DNA of 64,000 nt from Leptasterias polaris (GCA_037783415.1 JAZGTN010000119.1:310001-374000), one strand, 5' to 3'. Counted from the stretch's first letter, positions 1-10,792 are shown. Notes: generated by a model not told the origin, from the letters alone. Translations and numbers: made by a program.

Positions 1-52
1 TCCTCCATGGTAGGCGACAGTGCGGGCATCAATAGCTTCGTTCCTTCTACTC
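1..52 (-). CDS. PDHX: PDHX exon 2 (partial, runs off the window)
   Basis: On the minus strand a splice acceptor (TTTTAG) ends at position 53 and is followed by an open frame reading VEGTKLLMPALSPTMEE. The LMPALSPTMEE stretch is the conserved start of the lipoyl domain in E2-type and component X subunits of 2-oxo-acid dehydrogenase complexes. The exon begins with two bases (GA) that complete the glycine codon left open by exon 1 at 1341. The lipoyl-lysine, the E3-binding domain and the rest of the gene lie beyond the left edge. The sequence fits PDHX better than DLAT because of the K-x-L-M-P form and MEE after SPT, but the distinction rests on few residues. Confidence 0.75.
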
Positions 53-1340
53 CTAAAACAACATAACAAACAAATATTTTAAACTTATATTTATAAAGCA
101 TTTGAAACTTCTTACTTTACTCCGAGTCTGAAAATCCCTCTGGAGTAAATCTTTGAGTAATTACTGAGTACCTTATTAATCAACTGCACAGTGCAGAACT
201 TTTGACATGGACTGTTTGCGCGTGCAGGGCGTTTGCAATGATGGATCCATCCACAGAGCAAGGACCAGACTTGCTTTATGATCCATCCGTGTAGAGCAGA
301 GTTCTGACGGTCCATCGATCGCGCAGGGTGCAGAACCTTGCAGGACTGCACGATATGGCTGCGCGATCACTCTATCGACATGTGGCTGCGCGAACAAAAG
401 ATTTCCAATAGCGCAGCATGATTGGGCTATAGTGCAAATTGGCCAAACATGCCCAACAGGTAGACTTTAGAGGCTTTGGTAAAATCCCTCAAACCTAACT
501 TTGCCAAACCTTTGAAGCGAAAAATTAGAAAAAAGAGAGCTGACTCCTGAGGTCAAGTTTTGATAAGAAAAGAATATTCTTATTTTTAGGGAATGGGGGA
601 CAGACACAAATAAATAGCGTCAGCGCTCAGCAGGTCTTTAAACGCAGTGTTGCTTGAGTGGAACATTGTCCAGCCCCCAGAAGGCCATCAGGATGTGAAC
701 AGAAAATTTCCTTCAGTAACTATTAATATATACATCAATCATTGGGTACTTGTGTACACATCAAAGAGGGCGCTAATCTTCCTGAGAAACAGTGTTTTAT
801 AAATTAATAAGTTCTACTTTATTACTTAGTTTACTTTTGCTATGCTATTTTTAGTTTTAATAAAATTTCATTTACTATTAATAATATTGTTATTAATTAT
901 AATTACTATATAATATTCAAATAATCAAAGGCAAGGCATTTAGTACACAAGTTACACACCCACTGGCACAAGCCTTCACTCAGCAGACCCTTTCAATTCA
1001 TACGCGCCAGATCATGCAGATCAGATGTGCAAAAAAGGCAAAATAGCTAAAAACGCGCTGCTGTTATTATTATTAATATTGGGTCTAGTGGTATGCAACG
1101 GAGGAGTCCAACCTGGGCTAGTGGTAGTGGTGGTACCATGTCCATGGTGAGTGCATAGATAAGATAGAGCAAGGTCCTTGCTCTATAATGTGAGTGGGGG
1201 TACTCAGTGAGTCGGTCGGTCAAGGCATGGTCAAGGCACCGGATAGTCCGGAAATTGGGCTTCTTTAATCTATAGTAAACTGAGTGATATTTCAGCCAAA
1301 GCCACAACACAAAAGAAAAACGAACAACAGCTGACTGTAC
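53..1340 (-). other. PDHX intron 1
   Basis: Minus-strand intron between PDHX exons 1 and 2, with donor GTACAG at 1340 and acceptor TTTTAG ending at 53. The interval is AT-rich, especially 780-920. I see no second coding exon and no recognisable repeat except short simple tracts. Confidence 0.6.
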
Positions 1341-1476
1341 CTGACAAGCAACTGCTTCTTGAAATTCCCCTGTTGATGCACCATCTTTGAATTGGTTTGT
1401 TGAATTGAATGCATGACAGCATTGACTTTAAAGCGCAGCTACTACGGGAACCAGCAAGTCTGATGGAGGCCGCCAT
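1341..1476 (-). CDS. PDHX: PDHX exon 1: start codon and mitochondrial presequence
   Basis: First coding exon of the pyruvate dehydrogenase complex component X (E3-binding protein), which anchors dihydrolipoamide dehydrogenase to the E2 core in the mitochondrial matrix. The ATG at 1476 opens a 45-residue segment starting MAASIRLAGSRSSCALKSM. It is rich in Arg, Ser and Ala and has no acidic residue in its first 45 positions, as expected of a matrix-targeting peptide. It ends RGISRSSCLS plus one base before a GTACAG donor. Joined to the exon at 1-52, the phase-1 junction gives a Gly and continues directly into the lipoyl-domain start. The presequence end (RGI-SS) resembles the RGFHSSA presequence end of vertebrate PDHX. 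The gene diverges from the plus-strand genes of the window. Start choice: this is the only ATG with a targeting-type N-terminus in phase with exon 2. Confidence 0.75.
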
Positions 1477-2394
1477 TTTGGAAAAATTCGTTCACTCCCA
1501 CATTAATCGATTACTAGAAAACCGAGAGAATCGAGAAAGCGCTTATTCGGAACTTTGGGTGACCTGGATTTGGTGTGTGTCGAGCAAGGATTGTTTTGTG
1601 GAGCGTGGCTTGATTGGTGAGAAATCTTTGACTGTCATCAACAACAGGTTCTTCTCGTGTAACAACAGGTTCAATGTGGGTATAATAACGTGTGCCTTTC
1701 AATAAAATAATGCATTGTGCTGGGCCTGGGTTGATTGAAGATGTTTCGTTACAACTTTTTAGAATCACCATCCCCATCATTGCCCATGACCTCATCACCA
1801 AGAGTCAGACACCATGAATACATTTACAACTCCATCAAGGCCACATGGCCTGCTTTCAAAGAGTTTATTCAGAAAAAGTCTGTGTAAAAAACAAATCAAC
1901 TTAGGATTGGATTAAAGAGTTAAGTAAACTTGTTTGTACCTCATGACTTCCTTGAGCTGTATGTTATTTATTTGCAAAGTGGGAGGAAGATCAAGAAAGT
2001 AACATTATTATTGGTTGTGTAATGTCATGAATGTCAATGAATGCTGATTTATTGGGAACATTTTACCTGTGATAGTTTCACCTGAATACAGTGGCTACTT
2101 GTTGAGAGAACAGCCAAAAACTGCCACGAGGGTGTTTTCGCACGAATATAGAATCCATCCATGTTTAGCGAGGTGACAGCAGGTAAACCACATCTGTGGC
2201 CGCAGCATTCGCAAATGGACATAACCCTTAAAAATTCTGAGAAACTATATTCATGCATGAATCTAATATTTATGTAAATTTTTTGATAGGATGTTAATTT
2301 TTGCATCGGGAAAATTGTTTTCTTCACCACTTTTGACCCTACACCCTCGCGCACACCATTCTCGGTACTTTCCCCAGTTCTGTGAAAAAAACCA
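1477..2394. promoter_or_regulatory. Divergent intergenic region between PDHX and the OB-fold-like gene
   Basis: About 1.1 kb separates the PDHX start (minus) from the first coding exon of the next gene (plus, 2609). It should contain the PDHX promoter and probably that of the neighbour. I see no strong TATA box or CpG-dense block, and a 5' untranslated exon of the plus-strand gene probably lies here, because its ATG sits directly behind a splice acceptor. No conserved coding exon is visible. Confidence 0.35.
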
Positions 2395-2492
2395 CAGGCA
2401 AATCACTCGGGTAGGATTTGAACCTGTGACCTTTGCATTGGTAGAGCAGTGTCTATTTCTACCTCCGTGGTCTTACCACTAGACCACTGAAT
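2395..2492 (-). repeat. tRNA-derived SINE fragment
   Basis: Read on the minus strand this carries a tRNA-like head with an A box (TGGTCTAGTGGTAAGAC) and a B box (GGTTCAAATCC) about 45 bases apart, followed by a short unique tail. The spacing and an unstable anticodon arm argue for a tRNA-derived retroposon, not a working tRNA gene. Confidence 0.5.
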
Positions 2493-2608
2493 TCAATAAA
2501 AGTTTTCCTGTGTTTAATGAATAAAGTAGGCTACAATAAAATGGATTTGTTGCAATCAATTCTACAGTGACAATAACATTTTTTTGCTTTGATTTTTATA
2601 CTTAACAG

Positions 2609-2833
2609 ATGTCTCTTTTCAAGTTTAAAGTTGTGACGGAACCGTATCATTGTGGTCGAGTGTTCAAAGCCAGAGCACTTCGTGAAACACTTGATATTGT
2701 TGATCTCATCATTAAGACGGAAGACCCGGAGAGATTCTCATCCAGACTTCAGAGGGGAGTTCACTACCTCATTAGGTACCCCAAGAACAAGCTTCCCACC
2801 TCAAAGTCCATCATAGTCAAAGATGACATATCG
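2609..2833 (+). CDS. OB-fold-like gene, exon 1
   Basis: Residues 1-75, beginning MSLFKFKVVTEPYHCGRVFK and ending at a GTAATC donor in phase 0. The ATG sits one base after an acceptor (TTAACAG), which marks the start of a coding exon behind a non-coding one. The segment is basic and rich in short hydrophobic strands. Confidence 0.75.
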
Positions 2834-5800
2834 GTAATCATTATAATAAATAATTAACCACAAGGGAGACTGACTGGGTGAACTTCAAATCATTTTGAGT
2901 TGAACAAAGAAAAATTGACTAGAGCGGGATTTGAACCAACGACCTCCAGATTAACATGCCAGCGCTCTACCAACTGAGCTATCTAGCCCTATTTTGTCAA
3001 TATCTTTGTACGTGGGTTGCCTGTCAGGAGCCGGAGGTCGTTGGTTCAAAACTCGCTCTAGTCAATTCAACCCCAAATCAATAATAATAATTATAATATT
3101 AATAGTGGCTTCTTACATGTATAGCGCTCATATCCGTTACTCAGTGCACTCAAGGCGCTTCAACAGTCAATATTTTCCTGCAAGGTATGTTTAGCTATGT
3201 TTTGAAGTTTGATACCTAATCCTTTACATAGCACCATGTAATGGTTTAACAAGGTGCTGTGGCGCAATATGCAGCCGATCAAACTAGGAACACTCCTCAT
3301 GAAACATCATTAGTGCAGCTCAGTGACTTTTCTTTCTTTCAATCTTGTTTCTGTCCATGTTCTGTAACAGATTTTTAGAACTTACGCCTTTCACATACCG
3401 AAAGAAGTCGAAGCTGCTTATTATGAAGCAAAAGTACTGACGGTGCCCGAGGCCGAGGCTGCTGAGAGAAACACAAGACTGTCTCTCAGGGGGGTCATCA
3501 AAAATGTAAGTCACTGTTACATTTATCAATCACTGAGATTTTAAAACAAAATTGACAAACGCAAAAGCGTGCATAATTGTGTGTAATATTGTGGTTTTTG
3601 AGGCATTGCATGGTGAGGTATCAATGTATACTCGGTTTGCGGTAACACCATGTGTATACTTTGCTGTGTAGATTTTGTTTTTCTCTGAGAACTTGTCTTG
3701 CTATGCCATTTACTGGTGCCCAGTAGATTTCAGAATATAGGAGACTACTTAGTTCTCAAAGAACTGTCCTGCTTATTAAATACTACCCGGGCGGAAGGTA
3801 GGAAATTAACCCTAACTCCCAAAGCGTTTTTACTAGAATCCATCCCTAACCCAACACATTCCAACAGCTTATACTACCATGAGATGGGAACTGTACCCAA
3901 TCTTAGGGGGGACGATACACAACCTAACAAACTCCAACAGGCCTTTTTTGTTTGATTTTGTTGGAGTGTGTACACTTGGCATGTGCAAAATTTGATCAGT
4001 GAAATCACACAGTACCCAACATAACATAATCCAACAACTATCTCATTAGACCATGGAGGAAAGAGCAATGCCAGACATGTACATTTCACACATCCACCAT
4101 ACCCACTCAATCAAATTCAAACACCATTACTTGTCTGGGAACTTTTCACTCTGATAGCAAACAGTGCAAACGCTTACTTCTGAAAACAGGGCTGCTATGG
4201 TCAACACACCAAGGTCCCACCTGCAACCTGCCACTTTGTAAAAACTCCCATCCACACTCTGTAAGGAACTGAAATCTCATTTGCTTCCCTAGTCGTTTCA
4301 ATTTAACTCTTGAGTGTGACTTTTATTTTTCATAATTGCTGGTTTAGTGTAAACTACTTGAGCTTAGTCATCAGACTGTGGGTTCGAATTCCAATTATGC
4401 CACTTACAAGTGTCATGACTTACAAGTGTCATGACTTACAAGTGTATTGACTGGGATTCGAACCCACACAGAAGTGTTCTTGGGCAAGACATGTGACCAT
4501 AACTGCTTCTTGTCAACCATGAGTAAATGGGTACTTGCTTGGGTAGAGAGTGTATGTGAATGTTTAGCATTCTGTGCACCACTTTGTCTGCTGGTAAGGA
4601 ATTGAAATGGTTTCAGGAATGCTTGAGGCCCAATGAATAAAGGTTTAAGTTAAAGGCACTGGACACTTTTGGTAATCACTCAAAATAATTGTTAGCATAA
4701 AAACTTACTTGGTAACGAGCAATGGAGAGCTGTTGATAGTATAAAACATTGTGAGAAACGGCTCTCTCTGAAGTAACGTAGTTTTTGAGAAAGAGGTAAT
4801 TTCTCACTAAAATAATAAAAGACTTCTGGCCAGAAGCCTTTTATTATGCATCTGAAAGCACACAAAGTAAGGGTGTTTTTTCTTTCAGTATTCTCTTGCA
4901 AATTCGATGACCAATTGAGCCCAAATTTTCACAGGTTTGTTACTTTATACATATGTTGGGATACACCAAGTGAGAATACTGGTCTTTGACAATTACCAAA
5001 CGTGTCCAGTGCCTTTAAGTAGGAAGATTTTAAAGTATTAAAATGATCAATCTTTGCCTATTTAATAAACATCTTCAAAAACAATGTCCTTTTAACCAGC
5101 TGTCACCCATCGAATTCTTGAACTCCTGTCCAAGACGAGACTTTGACCTGGAAGAACCTGAGACCTCCTCAACAATTAAGTGCACAATCTTGGGGAGGGC
5201 TTGTACCGCCCATCTACCGGAGGGTTCTCACGCCACATTCACCAACTTGGAGACGACCGTCTTCAAGGGAGCTGTCGAGGTCTGCACAACACAGGAAACT
5301 GTAATTAGTGTAAGTTCGATTGACTCTAAAGAATGAAGAACATAATCGAAGAGCATAGAATATGTTTTCCCGGCCAGTTTCAGCAAGAATTCATTTCAAC
5401 ATGCATCTGGATTCACGCATTTTCCCCTTATCCACTCAAATTATGAAGGTTTCTTTTTAGCTATTCATGCATTGAATTTTTTTTTCAAGCCCACATCATT
5501 TTTTTTTTCTCAGTCAGATTTGTTTCAGTCAACTTCTCTTTTATTTATAGGCATCCAAGACTACACTTTGACCATTGTTAAGCTCAAACTATAAAGGTTT
5601 CTTTTTAGCTATTCATGCATTGAATTTTTTTTTCAAGCACACATCATTTTGTTTTTCTCAGTCAGATTTGTTTCAGTCAACCTTCTTTCATTTATAGGCA
5701 TTCAAGACTATACTTTGACCATTGGCAGTTAAGCTGAATTTCTTCTACCTGTTCACACTTGATGGAATTGAATGGTTGACCAGCTCTTGCTGCTGGCTTT

Positions 5801-8800
5801 TTCGAAATTGAATGAGTCTTGCGGCCTAAAGAAACTGAATTTGATGATCTTAATGCTAAACTGGTGAAATTGAAATACCCTTTTTGACTGTTGAATACTG
5901 ATTCAGCAGAGCGTTTATTTTTAAATGAAATTGAATGAGCCGGGTGTTAAAATTAATGGATTTTTGCTGAAATTGGCCGGGAAATCCTCCATTAGGTACT
6001 TTAAATAATAACCTACATGTATAATAACCCTTCTCAGATTAAAATTTGGGGGCATAAAACCTGATATATTTTTCCATCACCACATTACTTCGAAGTGAAA
6101 TGATTCTCAAAATGCTTGTAACCAATAAGTTTTTATTGCCAATAATTTTAAGAGTGATTACCAAGTGAATACCTTCCTTTTAAATGTTTTGATTTGTGAT
6201 AATTTCGTTGAATAGGTGACTGAGGGTGAGCAGACCTTAACCAGTCAAGTTTCGGCATATGCCTACAATGCCAAGTGAGTCAATCCTAGAGATTTGCTGC
6301 CTTATTAAAGGGAGTTTATACTTTTGGTAATTGTCAAAGACCAGTATCCTCACTTGGTGTATCCCAACATATACATGAAACAACAAACCTGTGAAAGTTT
6401 AAGCTCAATCGGTCATTGCAATCACCAGAAAAAACATTGAGTTTTCGACTCGTGAGATCAAAACTAATTGTTTGACTCATTTCTCAAAAACTATAGACCA
6501 TGTTACATTTGTTTACAGAGTGGTGACCTTGTACATTCTAAAGCATTTCCTGCAGGGCAAGATACTACACAGGCTATATGGGAAAATTTACATTTTGTGT
6601 CATAATTTTCACATAAATTCAAAATTTACAAAAGCAACAGCTGTACAGCTTTTGAGATGTCCCCCCTTTCTTCATATCAAAAGTTGAGAAAAATCAGACA
6701 GTACAATCTCCATAAAACATAAGATTTGTTGTTTTCTTCCATTGAGCTGTGTACAAATGTGCCTGCAGGAAGTCCAGGCTCTGTGGCTCTTTTGTAAACA
6801 TGTGATGTCACAGGTCACATCGTCTATAGCATTTAAAGCAAAAATATTTCAAAGGGAGTTTCCCATCATGACCATCTTTATACCACGTAAGTTATGTGTG
6901 AATCTGTGAACATTTATATTTTTACTCTTACCAATGTTGTACACACCCTTTAAGTTAAGAACTGTAAAAGTTACTTATATTAAGTATGTAGTGTCAACCC
7001 TCCCACTGTCTGACCATTCAATATCCTTCACCATGGTTTAGAATGAGATAGTCTGTGCCATCCTGCAATAATGATATCATGTGGTGAATGCATCTACACT
7101 GTACACAGTCAACCCTCCTACTGTCTGACCATTCAATATCATCCACTGTTGTTTTGAATGGTAGATCTAAATGTATGCGTGCTTACAATATGATATCATG
7201 TGGTATCATATCAAACACCCTTTAAACATTTGTTTATTGACTAGTTCGTTGAGGCTAATGAGTGACTGCGGAATGAGTTGAATTCTCGGGGAACTTTTGT
7301 TTATGTTAAAGGCACTGTATACGTTTGGTAATTGGAGCATACTGATTGCCTTAATCCTGTATAAATGTAGCTATAAATGGTCGCGTTTTTGAGATATCAC
7401 CGAAAAACTGGAGTGAGCATTTTCCACACAGGAATAATATTCCCCGTAGGAATAAACAATCTGAGAAGCGCTATGGACGTAACGCTTCTCAGATTCAAAT
7501 TGTTGGGGATAAAAAATGATATATTTTTTCCATAACTGTAGTACTTCGAAGTGAAAAGTTTCTCAAAATGCATTATACTATCCAAAGCTGCTGTACTTCT
7601 CACCAAGTAAGTTTTTATTGCCATTTATTTTCAGAGTCATTACCAAACGTATACAGACCCTTTAAAGATGATCATTTACGTCCAATCATATGGGCCAATC
7701 CACTTTGCCTGAGATATCAGGTTTTCGCCTTCTTGGACTTGACATCTCCACTAATGCCAGTTGGGAGAGGTATATCTCAGGCATTGCAAAGAGTGCCTCC
7801 ATGCAAGTTGGTTGTCTTTATATGGTTTTTGAAGTTCTTTCCTCCTGATTCTTCTCTCTACCTGTTAAACAACTCTATGTCCCCTAATGGAGTATTGTTG
7901 TCACATTTGGGCCAGAGCTTCTGCCCGTCAGTTATTTTCAATAGATAGAGTGCAGAAGCGTATTGTTAATTCTTGTTGGTGAAGGGTAGGGATCAACATA
8001 ACAACCCCTTTCCCAACGCAGATCTGTAGCCAGCCTCTGTCCTTCAGTGTAATATTTTCATTGTAAATGTGTTACCAGTGTGTCCGACATAATTCCTCCT
8101 ATAAGAGTGTTTGAGCGTGAAACCAGGCTTTCTGCTTCTTCTCACCCATACACTCTTGCTTTAATGAGATGTAGAAACTAGAGCCATTACAACAGCTTTA
8201 TTCCTTGCACTGCATCTCTTTGGAACTCCTTGCCTAGTGCATGTTTCCCTCCATCCCACAATATAAATTGTTTTAAGAGGAATAACAATTCCTACCTTCA
8301 GCTCTCCTGAGTTATTTTCATTTTTAATATTTTCCTTCTTGTAGTCTTGCTTTAGGCAAAGTTGCAAAAAGAGGGGGAAAAAACCCACCAAAACAGGCAA
8401 ATTTGTAATCGAGGGCAAAATATGTACAATTACTGATGCTCATGATGCATGACCTCAGGAACACTTACCCCTGTCATTGGGCCATTTTTATTTCATTCCT
8501 TGAACCATGTCGGCTCTTTGAGGAGTTTGATCCTGTGCTGCCACATATGCAGCACAAAAAGCTTAATCAATCACAAGAACCATCTCTCTGGCATGTCGGG
8601 TACCAGTTCATTCTGCGTAAAGTAGCACTTAAAATTTAACCAGGGAACCGCAGGGGTGAAGTGTACCAAAGAAGCAAATCCACTCATCCTAAATTGCCAA
8701 ACTTTTTTGTTTATTTACAGCAACACCACTGAACTTCTGGTTGAGCAGGATACTAGCTATCGTAACTATACAGCCTCAAATGATTTGATCATGGAGCTAA

Positions 8801-8910
8801 TACGCTCTGAGGACTTAGATGACCTACAGCTTCTTTTGCCATTTCGGTGCACTATCACATATTGCCCTGTAACAGCCACCATCAGAACCATAAGATGCAA
8901 ACAAACTTAA
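2609..8910 (+). CDS. Five-exon gene for a 272-residue protein with a probable OB-fold (function unknown)
   Basis: Exons 2609-2833, 3371-3505, 5100-5309, 6216-6274 and 8721-8910 join in frame (819 bases, 272 residues plus stop), every junction with GT donor and AG acceptor. I do not recognise a named family. Residues 112-123 (LSLRGVIKNLSP) look like the first strand of an OB-fold. Residues 145-190, with IKCTILGRA, then ATFTNLETTVFKG and QETVIS, follow the strand pattern of RPA-like single-strand DNA-binding OB domains, where a hydrophobic strand is followed by a TF-TN-[VL] turn and an F-x-G. The N-terminal 75 residues may be a second small barrel. There is no signal peptide, membrane segment or catalytic motif. 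The ATG follows a splice acceptor directly, so a 5' untranslated exon is likely. The gene lies between PDHX and APIP, in the same direction as APIP. Gene reality is well supported by splicing; the fold is inference. Confidence 0.75.
2853..2990 (-). repeat. tRNA-derived SINE, family C
   Basis: Minus-strand tRNA-like head with A box (TAGCTCAGTTGGTAGAGC) and B box (GGTTCAAATCC), followed by a tail ending near CCTTGTGGTTA. Other pieces of the same family are at 3001-3068, 31920-32005 and 34655-34722 (tail). It inserted only 20 bases behind exon 1 of the OB-fold-like gene. Confidence 0.6.
3001..3068 (+). repeat. SINE family C head fragment, opposite orientation
   Basis: Second, plus-strand fragment of family C. 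It shares GGAGGTCGTTGGTTCAAA and CGCTCTAGTCAATT with the minus-strand copy next to it, so the two form an imperfect inverted pair. Confidence 0.45.
3075..3295 (-). repeat. SINE family A, 5'-truncated 3' part
   Basis: The reverse complement matches the 3' half of the SINE at 48381-48806: GCTGCATATTGCGCCACAGC, CATTACATGGTGCTATGTAA, then GAAGCGCCTTGAGTG and an (ATT)n end. The tRNA head is missing. Confidence 0.65.
3371..3505 (+). CDS. OB-fold-like gene, exon 2
   Basis: Residues 76-120, 45 codons in phase 0 at both ends. A long pyrimidine tract precedes the CAG acceptor at 3370 and a GTAAGT donor follows. It ends with RLSLRGVIKN, the proposed first OB strand. An alternative acceptor ten bases downstream would hit a stop at once, which fixes the boundary. 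Confidence 0.75.
4460..4642 (+). repeat. SINE-like repeat, family E
   Basis: Shares the order CATAATCACTTCTT-like, ACCAGGAGTAAAT-like, GGTACTTG-like, GTGCACCAC-like and CAATGCTCAAGG-like blocks with 18345-18500. Just before it, 4400-4442 is a short tandem duplication of TGTCATGACTTACAAG. Confidence 0.4.
4650..5018. mobile_element. TTAA MITE, family o (copy 1)
   Basis: Begins TTAAAGGCACTGGACAC and ends with the inverted GTGTCCAGTGCCTTTAA. The TTAA at each end fits a piggyBac-type target duplication. At 369 bases it has no coding capacity. It contains the diagnostic inner blocks TGAGAAACGGCTCTCTCTGA and GATACACCAAGTGAGAATAC, which recur in decayed copies elsewhere. It lies in intron 2 of the OB-fold-like gene, 80 bases before exon 3. 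Confidence 0.75.
5100..5309 (+). CDS. OB-fold-like gene, exon 3
   Basis: Residues 121-190, phase 0 at both ends, acceptor TTTAACCAG and donor GTAAGT. It carries the core of the proposed OB domain: LSPIEFL, IKCTILGRA, ATFTNLETTVFKG and CTTQETVIS. Four cysteines (130, 148, 155, 182) are present but do not form a clear zinc motif. Confidence 0.78.
5435..5728 (+). repeat. 148-bp tandem duplication
   Basis: Two head-to-tail copies of a unit running from CTCAAA...AAGGTTTCTTTTTAGC to GACTACACTTTGACCATTG. The second copy begins near 5583. The copies differ at only a few positions, so the duplication is young. Confidence 0.7.
6216..6274 (+). CDS. OB-fold-like gene, exon 4
   Basis: Residues 191-209 plus two bases of codon 210 (phase 2), VTEGEQTLTSQVSAYAYNA. 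Acceptor GAATAG and donor GTGAGT. This 59-base exon is too short to be seen as an open frame and is recognised by its splice sites and by the frame continuing on both sides. Confidence 0.68.
6305..6953. mobile_element. TTAA MITE, family o (copy 2, enlarged by an internal repeat)
   Basis: Starts TTAAAGGGAGTTTATAC and ends TGTACACACCCTTTAA, with the typical TACACCAAGTGAGGATAC block near the left end. The middle, 6519-6845, is related to sequence at 50590-50800 and 59990-60262 (the AGGCAAGATACT block), so it holds a second repeat. Confidence 0.55.
6991..7216 (+). repeat. About 116-bp tandem duplication
   Basis: Two diverged copies of a unit starting GTCAACCCTCC-ACTGTCTG and ending ATGATATCATGTGGT; the second begins near 7106. 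Confidence 0.6.
7306..7665. mobile_element. TTAA MITE, family o-like (copy 3)
   Basis: Starts TTAAAGGCACTGTATACG and ends CGTATACAGACCCTTTAA, 360 bases. Inside is a short palindrome built on GAAGCGCTATGGACGTAACGC. Related partial copies lie at 6040-6175 and 13585-13850. Confidence 0.65.
7690..8280 (+). pseudogene. Decayed Jockey-like LINE, C-terminal reverse-transcriptase part
   Basis: With frameshifts, the plus strand reads LDISTNASWERYISGIAKSA, then FFPPDSSLYLLNNSMSPNGV, and near the end PIRVFERETRLSASSHPYTL and SLWNSLPSACFPPS. These are the conserved C-terminal blocks of Jockey-type non-LTR reverse transcriptases (thumb region to RLWNSLP). At least two frameshifts and several stops make it dead. 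A second piece of the 3' end is at 38440-38650. It sits in intron 4 of the OB-fold-like gene. Confidence 0.7.
8721..8910 (+). CDS. OB-fold-like gene, exon 5 with stop
   Basis: Completes codon 210 and gives residues 211-272, ending TIRTIRCKQT and TAA. Acceptor TATTTACAG. The stretch from 215 to 250 is acidic and rich in Leu and Asp; the last 20 residues are basic with two Cys. It starts 55 bases into a 255-base open frame whose upstream part is intron. Confidence 0.75.
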
Positions 8911-9408
8911 AGGAAAAGTGCTTCAGTGTTTGTTAACCAGTTTGCTTTGGGATTAAAAAAACATGCGTAGAAACTTGTTTATAAGACCCCTGCTGCGTAT
9001 TGCGTAAGAGTTTTACCCATACATGATTATTTGCAGTCAAAAAGTGACTTTTGTTCTAGCCATTTATAATTTGTTTTGTCAATCAAACTCCAGTTGGACA
9101 CACATCTACAAAACGTTGGTTTGTAGCTGAAAGGAAAAGGACTTTGACAAAGTCAATTAGGCACAAATCAATCCAAAGAATTAATTTGTTCATTGTTTGC
9201 AGTACCTTTTCACTGGGACCACTGAAGGGACTCTGTGAAACAGTTGTCTGTGTACGCGCAACCCACCACAATATCTAACTACACAATGCGCGTTGTCATT
9301 ACTACCACCAAACACTCTTAGAAACTGGAATGCCAGTTTATAGTACCGCAGATTCGTGTTGTATAAAGAGTTTTGCATGTTACTCTGAAGCAAATTGGTT
9401 TAAAGAAG

Positions 9409-9414
9409 AATAAA
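9409..9414 (+). terminator. Candidate polyadenylation signal of the OB-fold-like gene
   Basis: AATAAA about 500 bases after the stop codon at 8910, the first canonical hexamer I see downstream in the same orientation. The minisatellite begins about 55 bases later. Confidence 0.45.
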
Positions 9415-9465
9415 TATATTCCCATTTTCAAGTTTCCAGTATCACATCATAACACCAACCTTGTT

Positions 9466-10672
9466 AAAGGTAGGGTCATGCTTTGGTAATGACTTGAAAG
9501 GTAGGGTCATAATTTGGTTATGACCTGAAAGGTAGGGTCATACTTTGGTAATGACCTTAAAGGTAGGGTCATACTTTGGTAATGACCTTAAAGGTAGGGT
9601 GATACTTTGGTAATGACCTGAAAAGTAGGGTCATACTTTGGTAAAAACTTGAAAGTTAGGGTCATTCTTTGGTAATGACCTGAAAGGTTGGGTCATAATT
9701 TGGTGATGATTTGAAAGATATGGTCATACTTTGGTAATGACTGGAAAGGTAGGGTGATACTTTGGTCATGACCTGAAAGGTAGGGTCATACTTTGGTCAT
9801 GACCTGAAAGGTTGGGTCATACTTTGGTAATGATTTGAAAGATATGGTCATACTTTGGTAATGACTGGAAAGGTAGGGTCATACTTTGGAAATGACCTAA
9901 GAGGTAGGGTCATACTTTGGTAATGACTTGAATGGTAGGTTCATACTTTGGTAATGACCTAAAAGTTAGGGTCATACTTTGGTAATGACTTTATAGGTTG
10001 GGTCATACTTTGGTATCGACCTAAAAAGTAGGGTCATACTTTGGTAAAAACTTGAAAGTGAGGGTCATTTTTTGGTAATGACCTGAAAGTTGGAGTCATA
10101 CTTTGTTAAAAACCCTGAAAGGTATAGGGTCATATCTTGGTAATAATTTGAAAGGTATGGTCATACTTTGGTAATGACTGGAAAGGTAGGGTGATACTTT
10201 GGTAATGACCTGAAAAGTGGGGTCATACTTTGGTAAAAACTTGAAAGGTGGAGTCATACTTTGTTAAAGACCTGAAAGGTAGGGTCATACTTTGGTAATG
10301 ATTTGAAAGGTATGGTCATACTTTGGTAATGACTGGAAAGGTAGGGTGATACTTTGGTCATGACCTGAAAGGTTGGGTCATACTTTGGTCATGACCTGAA
10401 AGGTTGGGTCATACTTTGGTAATGACCTGAAAGGTTGGGTCATACTTTGGTAATGACCTGAATGGTAGGGTCATACTTTGGTAATGACCTGAAAGGTAGG
10501 TTTATACTTTGGAAATGACCTACGAGGTAGGGTCATACTTTGGTAATGACTTGAATGGTAGGGTCATACTTTGGTAATGACCTAAAAGTTAGGGTCATAC
10601 CTTTGGTAATGACCTAAAAGGTAGGGTCATAATTTAGTAAAAACTTGAAAGGTATGGTCATACTGTGGTAAG
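9466..10672 (+). repeat. 31-bp minisatellite, about 39 copies
   Basis: Tandem array with consensus AAAGGTAGGGTCATACTT-TGGTAATGACCTG (hyphen only to split the text). Variants such as GATTTGAAAGATATGGTCA followed by TGACTGGAAAGGTAGGGTGA recur at 9708, 9832, about 10144 and 10300, which shows block-wise (higher-order) amplification. There is no open frame through it. It lies between the end of the OB-fold-like gene and APIP. Confidence 0.95.
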
Positions 10673-10748
10673 CAACAATAAGCAGGACACCAGTAACAGA
10701 TGCTACATGTGAAATGGTATTTTAGCTGGTAACCTTTTTCTGGTGAGC
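10673..10748. repeat. Fragment of MITE family l
   Basis: AAGCAGGACACCAGTAACA and TAGCTGGTAACCTTTTTCTG match the inner blocks of the elements at 25224-25589. The ends are missing. Confidence 0.4.
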
Positions 10749-10792
10749 ATAGATTTGCATAGATTTGCATAGATTTGCATAGATTTGCATAG
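10749..10792 (+). repeat. 10-bp tandem repeat
   Basis: Four perfect copies of ATAGATTTGC plus a partial one. Confidence 0.85.

Noticed and set aside
1409..1705. 98-codon plus-strand frame over the PDHX start
   Set aside because: Antisense shadow of the PDHX presequence exon.
2925..2988. tRNA gene on the minus strand
   Set aside because: Good A and B boxes but no proper anticodon or acceptor arms, and other copies share a non-tRNA tail: SINE head.
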